Assembly: GCA_910591455.2 (NCBI GenBank)
Contig: OU342817.1
Location: 4,223,980 to 4,287,979 of the forward strand
DNA: 64,000 nt
Direction: 5' to 3'
Origin: Pholis gunnellus
Taxonomy: Eukaryota; Chordata; Actinopteri; Perciformes; Pholidae
Shown: in pieces, positions 21,665 to 34,382 of the stretch
Layout: each line of letters begins with the position of its first letter
Numbering within the stretch: the stretch's first letter is position 1
Translations under genes and position numbers: made by a program
The notes under the pieces: generated by a model
Databases searched by the model: none
The model's input: only the letters and a program-made list of their open reading frames with translations
What the model was told of the DNA's origin: nothing

Positions 21665-24483
21665 ATGGAGTGTCTTGGAGTATCATCCGCTCAGCACCTG
21701 CAGGCTCTCTCTACCTTGTTATCAACTCAGCAGCATGATGATGGTGGTGAAGACTGTAAAGTAAGATATTGTACAATCTGATTTTGATTGTTCATTTATT
21801 ACAGCAGCCATAATGCTATAGTAAATGATAATACTGTACACATGTCTCAAATATATGAAGAGTCTGTAAAAGAAGATGCACAAAGTAACTTTAGTGCTTT
21901 TAACTGCATTGTCGTGAGTGAAGATTGAATGACTGGATGCCATTAGTGTTTATTTGAGTGTCTATTTCTTATATGATTATCTTTAAGAGATTTTTTATTC
22001 CATCTTCTGTCATCTTGCTAAACAAATTACTTTAAGATAAAGCGTTAACGGCTGCCGTTTTTCAATGTCTATTAAAGATATGTCTTATTGTTTTTACGTC
22101 TTATATTCTAACCCATGGCAGAGGAGGTTTTTAAGTGTATGTCTGTGAAGCAAAAGACAAATTTCCATGCGAGAGGCCTAAACTCTCTGTTGGTTTACAA
22201 TAACTTGAGTTAACCTCAACAGAATGTGACTGCTTGTGCAGGACTGGGTCCTGGACACATCGGCCCCTCACCCAAAAGAGACAAAGAAGGTAATGCTTTG
22301 TATTTCTCGTGCAAAATAACTTCTAAAAAAAACAACTCCTCAGACAGCTCCTCAGACAGCTAAGTAACTCAGATGGCTTGATGAAATGTACAAACAGAAC
22401 TTGTGTGTTGCTGTTCATTTAGTGTCAACTGTCTATGAGAAGAAGAACAGCAAAGATATATGGAGCGCGGAGGAGGTGGCTGAGGGCTCCCAGTATGATG
22501 ATCTTGCTGACCAGAGGCCACAACCTGAGTAAGACTACAGGGCAGAAAGAGACGCACACCAAAGGGTTCACTGATGTTTAAAGGGGGAAACACGGGAAAG
22601 CAGACGCATCCTCTTCTTTCTCACTGAGAATTCATCTTCCCTCATCCTCACTTCTTGGGTTTATTTAAGCCTTAAAACCAGAAAAGCCAAACTGTCCCAT
22701 GTAAAGTTTTAACTCACAACTTTCTACTCATGAAACTTTATTTATTTATTGCTTCCCTGGGTTACCCTTGTGCTACACACCAATTATAGAAGTGAAAAGC
22801 ATGGCTGATTAAGAGACAGTGGGCCCGGACATACAAAAGGCTGCGTCACCTCTCCTATAAGAGCAAGACACACAGACTTCATAGTTGTTTAGCTTCTCTT
22901 CGTAGTTGATTTGTGTCCCTTCTCATGATCATTGTCTCCATGTGGTCATTTTGTGTCTCTTTGCAGTTGTTTTGCATCTCTTTGTAGTTGCTTGGTGTCT
23001 CTTTGTGGTTGTTTTGGTGACTTTATGGTCTTTTTGTGTCTCTTTTTAGTCAATTCATGTTTCTTTGTTGTAATTTTGAATCTCTTTGTAGTTATGTTGT
23101 GTCTCCATGTGGTCATTTTCCCCATTGTCACAGTCATTTTTTGTCTCTTTGTTGTCTTTTTGTGTCTCTTCCTGGTTGCTACGTGTCTCTTTGAGTGACA
23201 TTTTGGAGGTGAAGGCCAGGGGTAGGGGCCCTCACACTTTGGGCCTCTGAGCCGGTAGACCCGTTCAGTCATCCATCCTGAAAGGGAGAACAAAACTGTC
23301 TTAATTATTTATCACTATTACACCTCAGCTGAGACTTTAAGCCATGCTTATTTCTGCATGTTGTTGTTCTCTATTGATTCAGTCCAGTGTGATGTGAAAT
23401 GACTTTAAAGTTTATAACCTTTGTGTTCAGGTATGAAATAATCCTGAAGCAGAGTGTGGGGACAGAGGATCTGTTCTTGGGCTTGAACAGAAAGGACCCA
23501 TCCTCCATGTGTTGTGAAGCCATGCTGGTAATTTATCCATATCTACCGCCACGGGATTTTTGTATTGAAATACATGTACTTGTTTTGATATACTGAAAAA
23601 AACCCAACAGCAAGAGACACACAATCAGGATGCTCCCAGTGCCAAGTCTGGCCTGGTTTTGGAGAATAGATTTTAAGAACTAGATCATTTCAGGCTCAAC
23701 AAAGCCAGTAAACATTTTGAAACTATTTATGGACAGTATAAAAACTGTGAAGGAGCAAACAGTTCAACTGTTAAGTTGCACAGATAAGGCAGAGTAAGTG
23801 TAACTGTTTAGAAAATCAGATCAGAGTTAAATAAAGAATATTAAAAATCTTTATTTTTTCACCAGAATCCAGGAAATAATGATCTATTACAGCTTTAGCT
23901 AGTTTATTAGAACTTGTATATTAACAATGTAATGCTGGTGAGATGTCTGTATCCTCTTTGAATGAAAGTAAAGATTGAACATGTGCGCAGTGTACAATAT
24001 TAAAGATGCTGACTTGTTCCCTCTCTTAGGTGAAAATCAAACTACCAGACACGGAAGCAACAGATGTAGTCCTGGATGTAAAAGAAAAGTTCCTTGATCT
24101 ACGGACGCCAAAATAGTAAGGCGTGCTTTGAAAATGTTTTCTTTCATTTTAATCCCCTCAAGACGGAGCAGCCTCAGCTCAGACCAAAAGCTCCCATTTC
24201 CAGACATTTCCTTTTAGTCAGAGGTTCACGTCATGATCTGAGCTTCGATTTGCTGTTTTCCCGCCGCTCTTAACATCCTCCTCCCTCAGATACACACTCT
24301 CTCCCTTATGCTCTCGCTCTGGTCTCTTGACCTGTCTGCTCCCCTCTCTTCAGTAAACTGGGTCTTCATCTCCCACATCCGACCCACAGCCACGGGGGAA
24401 AGGCTCAGTTCTTCAGTGAGAGGGGGGAACTGGAGGTGACTCTGCTCACCAAACGCCCCATGGATTTCATCAACATGCAATGA
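21665..24483 (+). CDS. dnaaf6: Dynein axonemal assembly factor 6 (PIH1 domain-containing protein 3); 6 exons
   Basis: Preferred exons: 21665-21760, 22223-22289, 22423-22528, 23431-23527, 24030-24115, 24354-24483; 582 nt, 193 aa (human 214). Conserved blocks: HLQALSTLLSTQQHDD, GLGPGHIGPSP, KDIWSAEEVAEGSQYDD, YEIILKQSVGTEDLFLGL, and a CS/p23-like beta-sandwich from MLVKIKLPDTEATD to KRPMDFINMQ. DNAAF6 is a cytoplasmic HSP90 co-chaperone adaptor that helps preassemble outer and inner dynein arms for motile cilia. The exon 1-2 junction is the only uncertain one. Joining the strong donor GTAAGA at 21761 to acceptor AG at 22221-22222 is in phase and matches the human spacing. A second solution (donor at 21747, acceptor 22241) is also in phase. 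Intron 3 holds a degenerate minisatellite-bearing element (22820-23285). Polyadenylation signal AATAAA at 24575. Confidence 0.93.
22820..23285. repeat. Degenerate minisatellite-bearing element in dnaaf6 intron 3
   Basis: From GTGGGCCCGGACATAC to GGGTAGGGGCCCTCACACTT. The middle is about ten diverged copies of a unit built on TTTGTGTCTCTTTGTAGTTG (roughly 30 bp). The open frames across it are artefacts of the repeat. Confidence 0.7.
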
Positions 24484-24574
24484 GAAACACTGACTACAGC
24501 CAACGACTATTTAAAAGACACGGAGTAGTTGTTTCTACATGTCTTGTCTGATTCCATGAGTATTACAATTTTCT

Positions 24575-24580
24575 AATAAA
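24575..24580 (+). terminator. dnaaf6 polyadenylation signal
   Basis: AATAAA 92 bases after the dnaaf6 TGA, followed within 30 bases by a TGTGTTTGTTTT-type downstream element. Confidence 0.75.
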
Positions 24581-25489
24581 CATTTGTCTAATTATGTGTT
24601 TGTTTTCATCATTTCAGGATGAATGCCTTTATTATGGATGATTATACAATAAGTTGCGATTGCAAAACACAATTAAGGGGAAAAACACATTAAAATATAG
24701 GTTAATTAAAATAGTTTCAAGTCGTTACACAATACTCACACGGCCATGTGTGTGTGTGTGTGTGTATGTTGTTGGTGACTTTTAATTGTTCCTTTTCTTT
24801 GGGAAGATGCCCACCTCGTTTGGCTCTCAGACTACTGTCGCCTCATTAACTTTGGCTGAAAGTTGGAATGCATTTGGGCACAGAAGAGCGTCTGTGGATT
24901 TTGTGTCCCATCTCTTTCATTATTGTCACACTAGGAAGGGATTATTTCAGGGCCTGTAAAGACAGCGCAAGTTAAATTTGATTTTAAATTGCTTTATTCG
25001 CTGCCTCAATGGTTTGGGGTGAGCTTGTTTCACAAACATTCACAAATATAAATAAAACATAATCTAAAGATGAAAAGACAGGAGCAGGAAAAAGTTTAGA
25101 AACAAGAATTCATGCCAGTGAACAATCCATAGTTGACCATTACCTTTTAGAAATATTACAGTGACCAATACTATGTCAACATACATATGGGCTCGTAAGA
25201 ATTGTATTGAGATAAACTTGGAAAATGACTGAACGAATTGTTTATGTTACGTCCATCTTTTTATTGTTTCGTGCCAGCAGCAACTTAACATTTGAGGAAG
25301 TGGACTTGTAACTGAAACATTACTAATTAAAAACCTAAGATCAGCAGGTAAGTGGGACCAAATAAATGAAATCTTCACATCCAGAAAAACAATTAAGGTC
25401 CCGTGTATCAGTGAAGCTGCTCATTGCACAAAGGAAAAACTGCACATCTTGCAAGTCTTGATGTTAAAGTGCAATGGTGATCTAAATAC

Positions 25490-25760
25490 AAGTTCTCAAG
25501 TACTGTACTTAAGTATTACTTAATATTTTCAGGCATTTTACTTTAGTATCACTACTTTAGGTCAATTTATGCTTCTCACTACATTGCAGAGTGAGATATT
25601 GCACTTTGCTTGTGACTATTTAAGAGCTCCTTTTTAAAATGAAATGCAGTTTACATATATAATTATCAATGAGCCAATGATATAATAGTATTACACTCTA
25701 TATTGTGAGTATTTCTTTTACTTTTGATAGGCCACTTTAACTACAATTTGTTGTGAATAC
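25490..25760 (+). repeat. Same dispersed repeat, copy 4, upstream of pip4p1
   Basis: CAAGTACTGTACTTAAGTAT at 25497 and CATTGCAGAGTGAGATATTGC near 25580 follow the family order. It lies about 300 bp upstream of the pip4p1 start region. The flanking 24600-25480 shows only a short (TG)n at 24747 and no gene. Confidence 0.7.
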
Positions 25761-26055
25761 TTTTGTTATTTTTTAAAAATCTGCAATGCGTGACTTTTAA
25801 ACTGTGATATTGCTTCTTTTGCATAAGACAATTATTTGAATATTTCTTCTACCACTGTTAAAGTGTGAATTGTAAGGTAGGATATTTAAAAATAAGAAGG
25901 AGCATCCCTGGAGGAGCCGTGCCACACCTCCCAGCGCCGTTACCGCAGCAGCGGCGACGGTGGTGGTGTGATCACGTGACGCCTGCATTTCCGACACAAC
26001 AATACAACATTGGTCTGCATTCACGCTCCCACTCTTTCCCCCCCTCCCTCTCGGT

Positions 26056-29000
26056 ATGGCGGACGGCGAGAGGTCCCCGTTACTATCGGATCTGGGAGAT
26101 GGTGGTCTTGGCAGCGGTAACGGCGGGGTGTCTCCCGGTGCAGCGCCCTACGGTGTGCCCATCAAACCACAGAGTGAGTATCCATGGTGCCCTCTCTCCT
26201 CCAGCCTCAATTAGCCTAGCTAACGTTAGCGGCTAAAGTTAGCGTTAGGTGCCAACTAGACAACCTAGCAACCGTTACATGTTAGCTTTTGGTAGCGTTA
26301 GCTAGCTAGCTAGCTCTACTGAGCACCGGCAAAACCACGCGCTAAGCTTTAGGTTTGCAGCTCAGTAATATCATCACAAAAAATATATGCAATTCACGTT
26401 TCCTGACGCACATTTCTGCATTTATTTTAAGAGCTGTACGGTGGCCACTGTGCTAGCAAACTAGATAACTGTACCGCTTAGCTAGCTAGCTAGCATCTGA
26501 GAAACACCTGATTTGATTGACACACGAGACAGCCAATACGGAGGCTGGTGAGGGATGCTGCGACCAATGACAGCTCACGTTGGGAGGGACTGTCGGTAAA
26601 TACGGTAATGGAAGATGTATGGCTCCTAATTGTGTTTGCTTTCATAAACTGTTGTGTTCAGTCTGCTTGCTAACAATGTAGATCAGTTGCATCTGGTTTG
26701 TAGATTAAACTGTCTCATCTACTACCTCATTCCTTAACAGATTTCTGTCCCTCACTAATACTAGACTCTTATTTGTTGAAACTAACCCGAATCAGCATTC
26801 CAAGAATGTTTTTCTTACAAAGCTCCTTTCAGTCCACCTCGAGACTAAATCTTATTAACTTGTTAATCGCAATGTAAGAGGTTACTTGTCACGGGAATTT
26901 AGGCCTTTTTTTTTTCTCAGTCCGTTGCACAACTCCTGTAATTGTGTTCCCTCAACAATCCCTTCATTTGTTACTGGTCGCACTACTTTCGTATTCACCA
27001 TTTTCTCCCTTCCTTGCCTCCGTCCCTCACCAGGCTTCCCTCCGTTCCCCAGCCCGACTCAGCCCTCGGTGCTCCTGGGGGAGGACCCGCCGCCCTATTC
27101 CCCTCTCACCTCCCCGGAGAGTGGCAGTGCGCCTGTTATCAGCTGCAGGGTGTGTCAGAGCCTGATCTCCGTGGAGGGAAAGATCCACCAGCATGTGGTG
27201 AAGTGCGGGGTTTGCAATGAAGCCACGGTATGTTATCAAAGTAACGCACACAAAGCTTTGTCACATCACACAAACTAGGCCTACAAAAGACAAATGAATT
27301 ATTAACTTTCATAAAAAAAATGGATCAAAGACACCTTGAAAAATACACATTGTATCCATGAAGAATAACAAAATTCAACTTAGTTATTGTACACACACTT
27401 AAGAGTGGGGCACTTATGCTTGAGAGGTACTTCTTGGCCAGATTACAGCGACTGTGCATTAGCATGTTCATTGTGTTTCATTCACATACCCTACAGCGGT
27501 AGAGCGAAGCAGACACACTGTCCTCGTCTAAAACAACACAACTCTCTCAAGCAGACGGGTCTTCCAGCTTTGGCGTTATCTCATATGGGATCAGTTTATC
27601 TCCCATCTCTACGGTTCTGTATGCAGCTGAAAGACACATACTGTGCATGCACAAATACATGACCAGTATTTTAAAGGGTTGTTTCACACAAATTACAAAC
27701 TTCTCGTGGTGTCTACCCACACAGGAGATTTGGTTTTATTTAACTCAGCCTTTGAGATATGTGTCTCTTAAGATTTCTGCCTCCATCCCGGTACAATGGA
27801 GGTGAATGTCATTTTGTTTTTGGGACTCAAAGCACTGAAAATTCATCAGTTTCCAGAATCTGCTTCCTCATTACTCTGGATAATCCACAGAGCTCACAGT
27901 GAGGTCACTAATAGTCCCTATAATCCGTCTGGAAATGGTTTTTGGTCAAAAGTTGTTTTTAGAAAGCATTTTTTTGTTGCTATTTGGTTGAACTAACCCT
28001 TAAATGTGCTGGCTATAGTTTTTACGCATCATAAAAAACCTTTATAAATGAGATAGGCTGTCTTTATAAGTTTCCACTCTGAACAATGCCAACCAAAAAC
28101 CAGCCGACATCAACTGGGTCAGCCTCAGTATCCAGATCCAAGGACTCCTTAACAGTGGGAGTTGATTTATTTAGTCTGGTGAGGTGAGTGCGCTGTCATT
28201 TTAATTTATATGTGCACCAAACAATCCCAGTGAGACATGCTGTAGGTCTTCTTCCAGATGTTAGCTACAGGTCTGTGACGTGAACTCGGTGTCGACAAAT
28301 CTCAGGATACACAGCATGAATATTTAACGCTTGTACGAATTCCAAAGCAAAGCGTCGGTCTTCTGATCTCTCAGGCCCGTTTGATGTTGTGAAGTCTCGT
28401 CAGTGTTGTGTGATGCTACGCTCTACAAATATTCTGTAAGCTCCTCGCGAGTCAATCAAGTAGACGAGACTCGGGCTGAAAGTACATGTAAGTGTTTGAC
28501 TTATTAATGCCGGTGGTCACAATGAACCACCGAGACTCAGAGAAAAAGCCGCTACTTCAGCAACACGGACAGCGCCATGGATATATGTATTTATTTTAAT
28601 CAAAGCACAGAGAGACACTTCTGAAAACAAGCTGTCTGGTGGAGTCACAAGCATTGTCGACTAATTTGCACTCATTCAGTCAGAACTCTCCTACTGCCTT
28701 TACATTCATACCACTTGTTTGCCATCATGTTTTTGTCCCCTGATCTGGCAGTCTGAAGTCTAAAATGTTTGACCAAGGCTGAGTAAAATGCAGATGGAAA
28801 GATGTTATCCAAATGTTGCTAATCCCAAGCACCAACAACACCAAACGCAGTCGATAGAGCCCACCTGTCCTCTTGATAAAGGTCCCATTGTTGTTTTTAT
28901 TGTAACTACACCGGTATCACAGTTCATTTGACAGCGATATAGTTATGTATCTGGTTATTTGTTGCATCAGATACACTGTTTTTTTTTAACCTTCGTGGTC

Positions 29001-31012
29001 TATGAAAACAACAAAAAAATCAAGTTTAGATCATCACTTTGGGGAAAAAGGCCTCTCAGAGAAATGCATCTAAACGATTGGGCCATTAGGAGAGTTGAGC
29101 TGAAGATAAAACGCGCTAAATGAGCTCCTCTGTTGTGCGTCAGCGGCAATGCAGATCGGTGTACAGATGGAAGTTGAAATGTGAAATGTGTCCAGATGTA
29201 CCGACTGGCAAAATGAGCAATTCACAGACGGAGGGAACATATGTACATGTGCAGAAGGAGATCGTCGGACACGACCTCCAGAGAACACGCAGACGAGGTT
29301 GCATTCGGACTGAAATTGGTTTCATCGTCGGCATCACAGATGGAAGTTGCATCGTACAGAATCTTGTTAAGACGCCAGTATTGGCTCCAATCCAAAGATA
29401 TTTGTATAAGAATGTGGGCAGCAGGCAAAGCATAGGTTTGATCTACAGGCTCTGTGCTGGTGTTAATGGGGCTCTCTTTCTGTTTGTGTGTCAGTCTTCT
29501 GTTGTTAATTAGCCCGATGAACGAGCCATGTAGCTTTTAATTTAACAAATGGCGTGAGAAAACAATCAGAAGTTAACAATTGTACATTTCACTGCCACAG
29601 ATTTCTGTGTCTTCCATCGCTGTTAATGTGGTAATATTCACGAGGCAGAACGTCTCTTTTCTCTTCCAGCCGCTCAGCCGTAGCGACGCGGGGACACGCT
29701 GATCGAGCAGAAGCAACGATCATTATAAATCGAGACGTCGGATCCAAACATTCATAAAGAACATCGTACAATTTATAGGTTGTGGGAAATATCACTCTCC
29801 AGCAGCTGTACGTTATTTTGTTTGAATTAATAAATTTTTGTTTTAAAATGGGCAGAATAACAGAAACAGCTGTCCGTATAATGTTCTACATTTCAGCAGC
29901 AGCCTCCAGAATGACATTACAAGCTCCATGAAGGTGGGATTTATTGCAGGACTGTTGTATTAGACTGGGCTAAAAGTAATTTAAATGTTGACAGTGACAA
30001 ATCTCTGTATCACAGTCATTTTAATAAGTAAAGGTGACAGAAATTTGACAATCCCCCGTGTAATGACTACATGTAATATCAGCTTTTCTCTCCCTATCAT
30101 TACCCCCCCCCCCTCTCCCTCCCTACCTCCAGTGCAGATACAACCTCCCCTCCCACAGCTGTTGTAAGTGATATTGATGACGGAGCAGGACGCTCATAGT
30201 ACTCAATCTGATCTGGTTAGTCAGAGTGTAATGACGCAGGGGAGAGAACCATCAGCAGGACATTCTGTTGGGTCCAGAGGAAGGCGTGTTAATGGTGTAG
30301 CCGTGAGTGTTTGTAGTTCTCTGGGTGAGCTCAAACTGTGTGCTGGACAGCTGATTTTGGCCTCGCGAGATGACACAAAGTAGGCTGCACCAACAAGACC
30401 CGGTCGTAAAAATAGTATATTATGCGACCAATGTGAATACTAAATACTGTAGAGCGTACAGCAACACAAACCTTCTAATATACTGTAGAAGCCGACTGTA
30501 CACGACCAAATCTTATCACATGAAAGTCACACTTTTGATGCCTTTTTCTATATTTTCCCCGATATCGATGTTACGGCGCATCGCTAGATACACCTGTTGA
30601 TTTGCAGAAAGTCCCAGAAGAAATATACCAATAAATGTCATCGCTCCAGACTAACTGTTTACTGGTTTCACTGGTGTGATTACATTCACGTTTACTGGAA
30701 TAGGATATAGAGGCATCCAGACTCTTTCACAGAGCCTTTTTGGTGGCGCAACAATACATTTTAAGCGTTTCCTGCAAAGAATGAGCACTCGATGCTTGAT
30801 GCGTTAGTTCAAGTCTTAAATCACCTATTTAATATTACTATAATAATAATAATATGATGACTCTGTTCAGTCGTTTCAACAGCAACGAGCAGCTCCTGAA
30901 CCGATAAGGTTGACGGAGCGCCACTGGCATCATGATGTATCATGAAAACTGTCCCTTGATTCCGTGCCCGCAACTGCAGTACAGCAACTTCCTAATATCT
31001 CCCAGAATACCC

Positions 31013-31043
<31 letters not shown>

Positions 31044-31334
31044 CCTCTCCCTCAAGTAGCATTGGTTAATTCTCAGCCGTCAAGAATAATTGGCTTGTTA
31101 TCTACTCCCTTTCTAATTCCTGGTTCTCCTGTCTTCTTATCTCCTCCTCCTGCGCGCCTGCACGTCTCCCTCTGCAGCCCATTAAGAACGCCCCAGCAGG
31201 GAAGAAGTACGTTCGCTGCCCCTGCAACTGTCTGCTCATCTGCAAAGTCACCTCCCAGAGGATCGCCTGTCCCCGGCCATATTGGTGAGAGATTCTTTTC
31301 CAAGTGTGCGTGAACAGTGTGTGTGTCTGTCTCT

Positions 31335-31374
<40 letters not shown>

Positions 31375-34332
31375 AGTGAAGTGAAGCAGAGGAAACAAGG
31401 TGCAGTGGGAGCAGCAGTCCCCTCAATTAAGGCTGTGCTCCTGGCGCAGTTTGCATGCGGTGCTCAGTGAGTCGGATGAGGAAGTAACAGCCTCATTAGA
31501 ACGTGTTTCACTTCTGCACACTGTCCGTGTTACGTCAGCGTGGGTAGTATACTGTATTCTGTGTGAGGTTGGGCCACATTTAATAGAGCAATGGGGATTG
31601 TGTTGAGGTTTAATCTGCACCGTGCAGCTAAATATCACATCATTTATTTAGCATGTAGCTGCTTTAATTATGAGCTACATTCCTGCTACTAACCAAATAA
31701 TCGCATAGCAAATTCATTTATATATATTATACTATACTATTAGGGAGCAAAATGAGCACATACGTCTTTTTAGAACATTATGGGTGAAAGTAAACTCTTC
31801 CGTGAGTTATAATAAATGTTTTTTTATTTTCCAGTCCATAAGGACGTCGGTTGCTAGAAGTTCAAATACAGTTTGGGAAAGAAAAGTTTCAGTCGCCGTC
31901 TGTCAGGAAATGAGCAAAACAAAAAGCCATAAAACACTGTTTACAGGCCCAACAGATGTGTTGTAAAACAAACAGAAGGCTGATTTCAGTGTCTGGAAAT
32001 GAACGGCTTTGGCAGCTCATCTGAACACTGTGCTGCTGCTGCCGTGTGACGCTGGTAAAGAGAGATACCGGTCCTGTTTCTTTTCACGCCCGAGGTAGAA
32101 AATGTGCAACACCAATGTTTTTAGCCATCTTTTATTTGGAGGGTTAATTTCCTGCTGCAATGTAAGTCTGTATAATTCTAAACTGTGCATCACAGAATCT
32201 GTTGTTATGATGATCTGCAGCACATAATCCATCTGTCAGCTTCAGTGCAGATCATAAGTCTGAGAGCTAATTAGAGTAAAAATTCCTTTTTGTCATAAAT
32301 GCACAAAGAAATTAGTGTTTTTTTTCAAACCAAATGACATATCTTAAAAAAACAAACATTTTCACTATTTACCCATAAGCCAGTAATCTGCTTTGAAATT
32401 ATCGCTCATTACGAATCTTTAGGAACAAAGCAGGAATCTTGTTCCCAAAATGAGTTCAGTGTGAACCTTCTTTGAAGATATTGTCTCTGAACTGTGTTTA
32501 TTGTATCTCAGGTATTCTTTAGATTAAAAGACTCTTTGTTTTCAGAACACAACATCATTTAGCTTTCATAGCCGGCGGGGGATCCTGCATGTTTCACAAA
32601 ACGTGTGGAAAACCTCAGCCATGACGCTTTCATCCTTTTATCCCAGCTGCTCGTGGGAAGGGGCTGCGTGCTGCGACGACGACGACGACGATGATGAAGT
32701 TGCTGTAAATTAGCAGTCGACCTCACTGTCTCGCCTGAACAAAGTAAAAAAAAGAAGTCATTTCTTGCCCCGTGAATCCCTCACAGTAGCTCTACTGTCT
32801 CTCAACACGATGTTGTGACGTCCAAACAATATTTCCCAAAGAAAGTGGAGACGTCCGCTGCCGTGATTGGTTGTCCCTCGTCACGCGACGTGACGCTCTG
32901 CAGGGTCCCAGAAGTTGAACTATTTTTATCTTTGGGGCGCAGCCGTCGCGCCCTGAAAAATAGTCTCTCTGGGAAAAGGTTGTGAGGATTCCAGCGAGGC
33001 CGCTCGTCCTGCATCGCGTGTCTCTGGAGGGTTCACCTCCTCTGACACCGCTTAGCATTCAGACACGTCTCCGTGCTGCTGTCTGATCAGGGATTTTGAG
33101 CGACTGCGGTAGTCTGAGGAGGAAGCTGATTAAAGAAAAGCAGTCTTAATGATAATGAGGAGATTGGCTGCTGATGAATCCCCCCCAAAAATGAAACTGT
33201 CGTCAGCCTTTCCACACCGACGCCTCGGGCGGTGCTAATTAGCTTGCACTTGCGCTGAGTGATATCTTGAGTAGGTTGTGGTGTGAATGTTCATTTTTTT
33301 TTTTTGTTTCTGTCTGCGTCTCTTCTAGTAAGAGGATAATTAATCTGGGTCCAGTTCATCCTGGTCCGGCCAGTCCTGATCCCCAGCCGGCCGGGGCCCG
33401 GGTCTCCTGTGGACACTGCAGCAACACCTTCCTGGTACCACACTCACTCAGTCTAAACAGAATAATGTTTATTCATTTCACTTCTGTGGCCTCGATGAAA
33501 TGCCCCCAGGATTTAGAATCACAACACAGACGCAGTTTAAGCAATAGTTCATGTTTTGCTTTCTTGCTGAGCGTTGGATGAGAAGATTGATTCCACTCTC
33601 ACGTCTGTCTGTCACATCCACAGCCAGCGGCGGGCTAGCTCAGCTAGCTTTAGGCTTTCAGACAGACATGAGAGTGGTATTGATCGTCTATGAACTATTT
33701 CCATAAAGGTCTACTAACTAGCTTTTTTACTTCTATTTCATTTCTTTAAACACAATCTAATTCATTTTCTCTTCCCAACCTCATAGCTTTTGAAGAGATG
33801 TATCAAACTACCATCATTTTCTAAGCATAGGTTTATAGTTTGTTTTTTGATGATGAAATTATTGTTCTCAAATGATCAAGAATTCCATAAAACGTGTATT
33901 GATTGCTCTGATCAGCCTCTGGCGAGCAGTAGGAATTGCAACATCAGAACAATGTGTCAAGTCTCTGGCACAGGTCCCTCTGCGGCCTCTTCAGATGATG
34001 TATATCTCAAACACAATCGCATCCTCTACATGGAGCCAAGATCCGTTAACAGCATTTATCAAGAGGTGATGCATTACTATGTACAGTAGCTGAATAATAA
34101 CACTGCTCTTGGCGTTTGCTTGTTTGGCTTTGGAGTGAAGCTTTTAGCGTTGGCCCGCTGAAATATCTGGTGACACTTCCCGGAGGCCTGTGAGGTATTT
34201 GTTGTGAAATGTACTGTAGCGCAGCCACAACAGTGAATTACTGAAAAGCCCCCAAAACATCTTTGCACCAGGCCAAGTAAATGTTGAGTTATTGGTGCAG
34301 ATCAATAACCCCATCAACTCTGTGCTGATATA

Positions 34333-34382
<50 letters not shown>

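Noticed and set aside
22932..23293. 88- and 115-codon frames with periodic sequence
   Set aside because: They follow the diverged TTTGTGTCTCTTTG minisatellite inside dnaaf6 intron 3 and lack a splice context.
29120..29512. 130-codon frame in pip4p1 intron 2
   Set aside because: No domain or family resemblance, overlapping frames on the other strand of similar length, and no exon-like borders.
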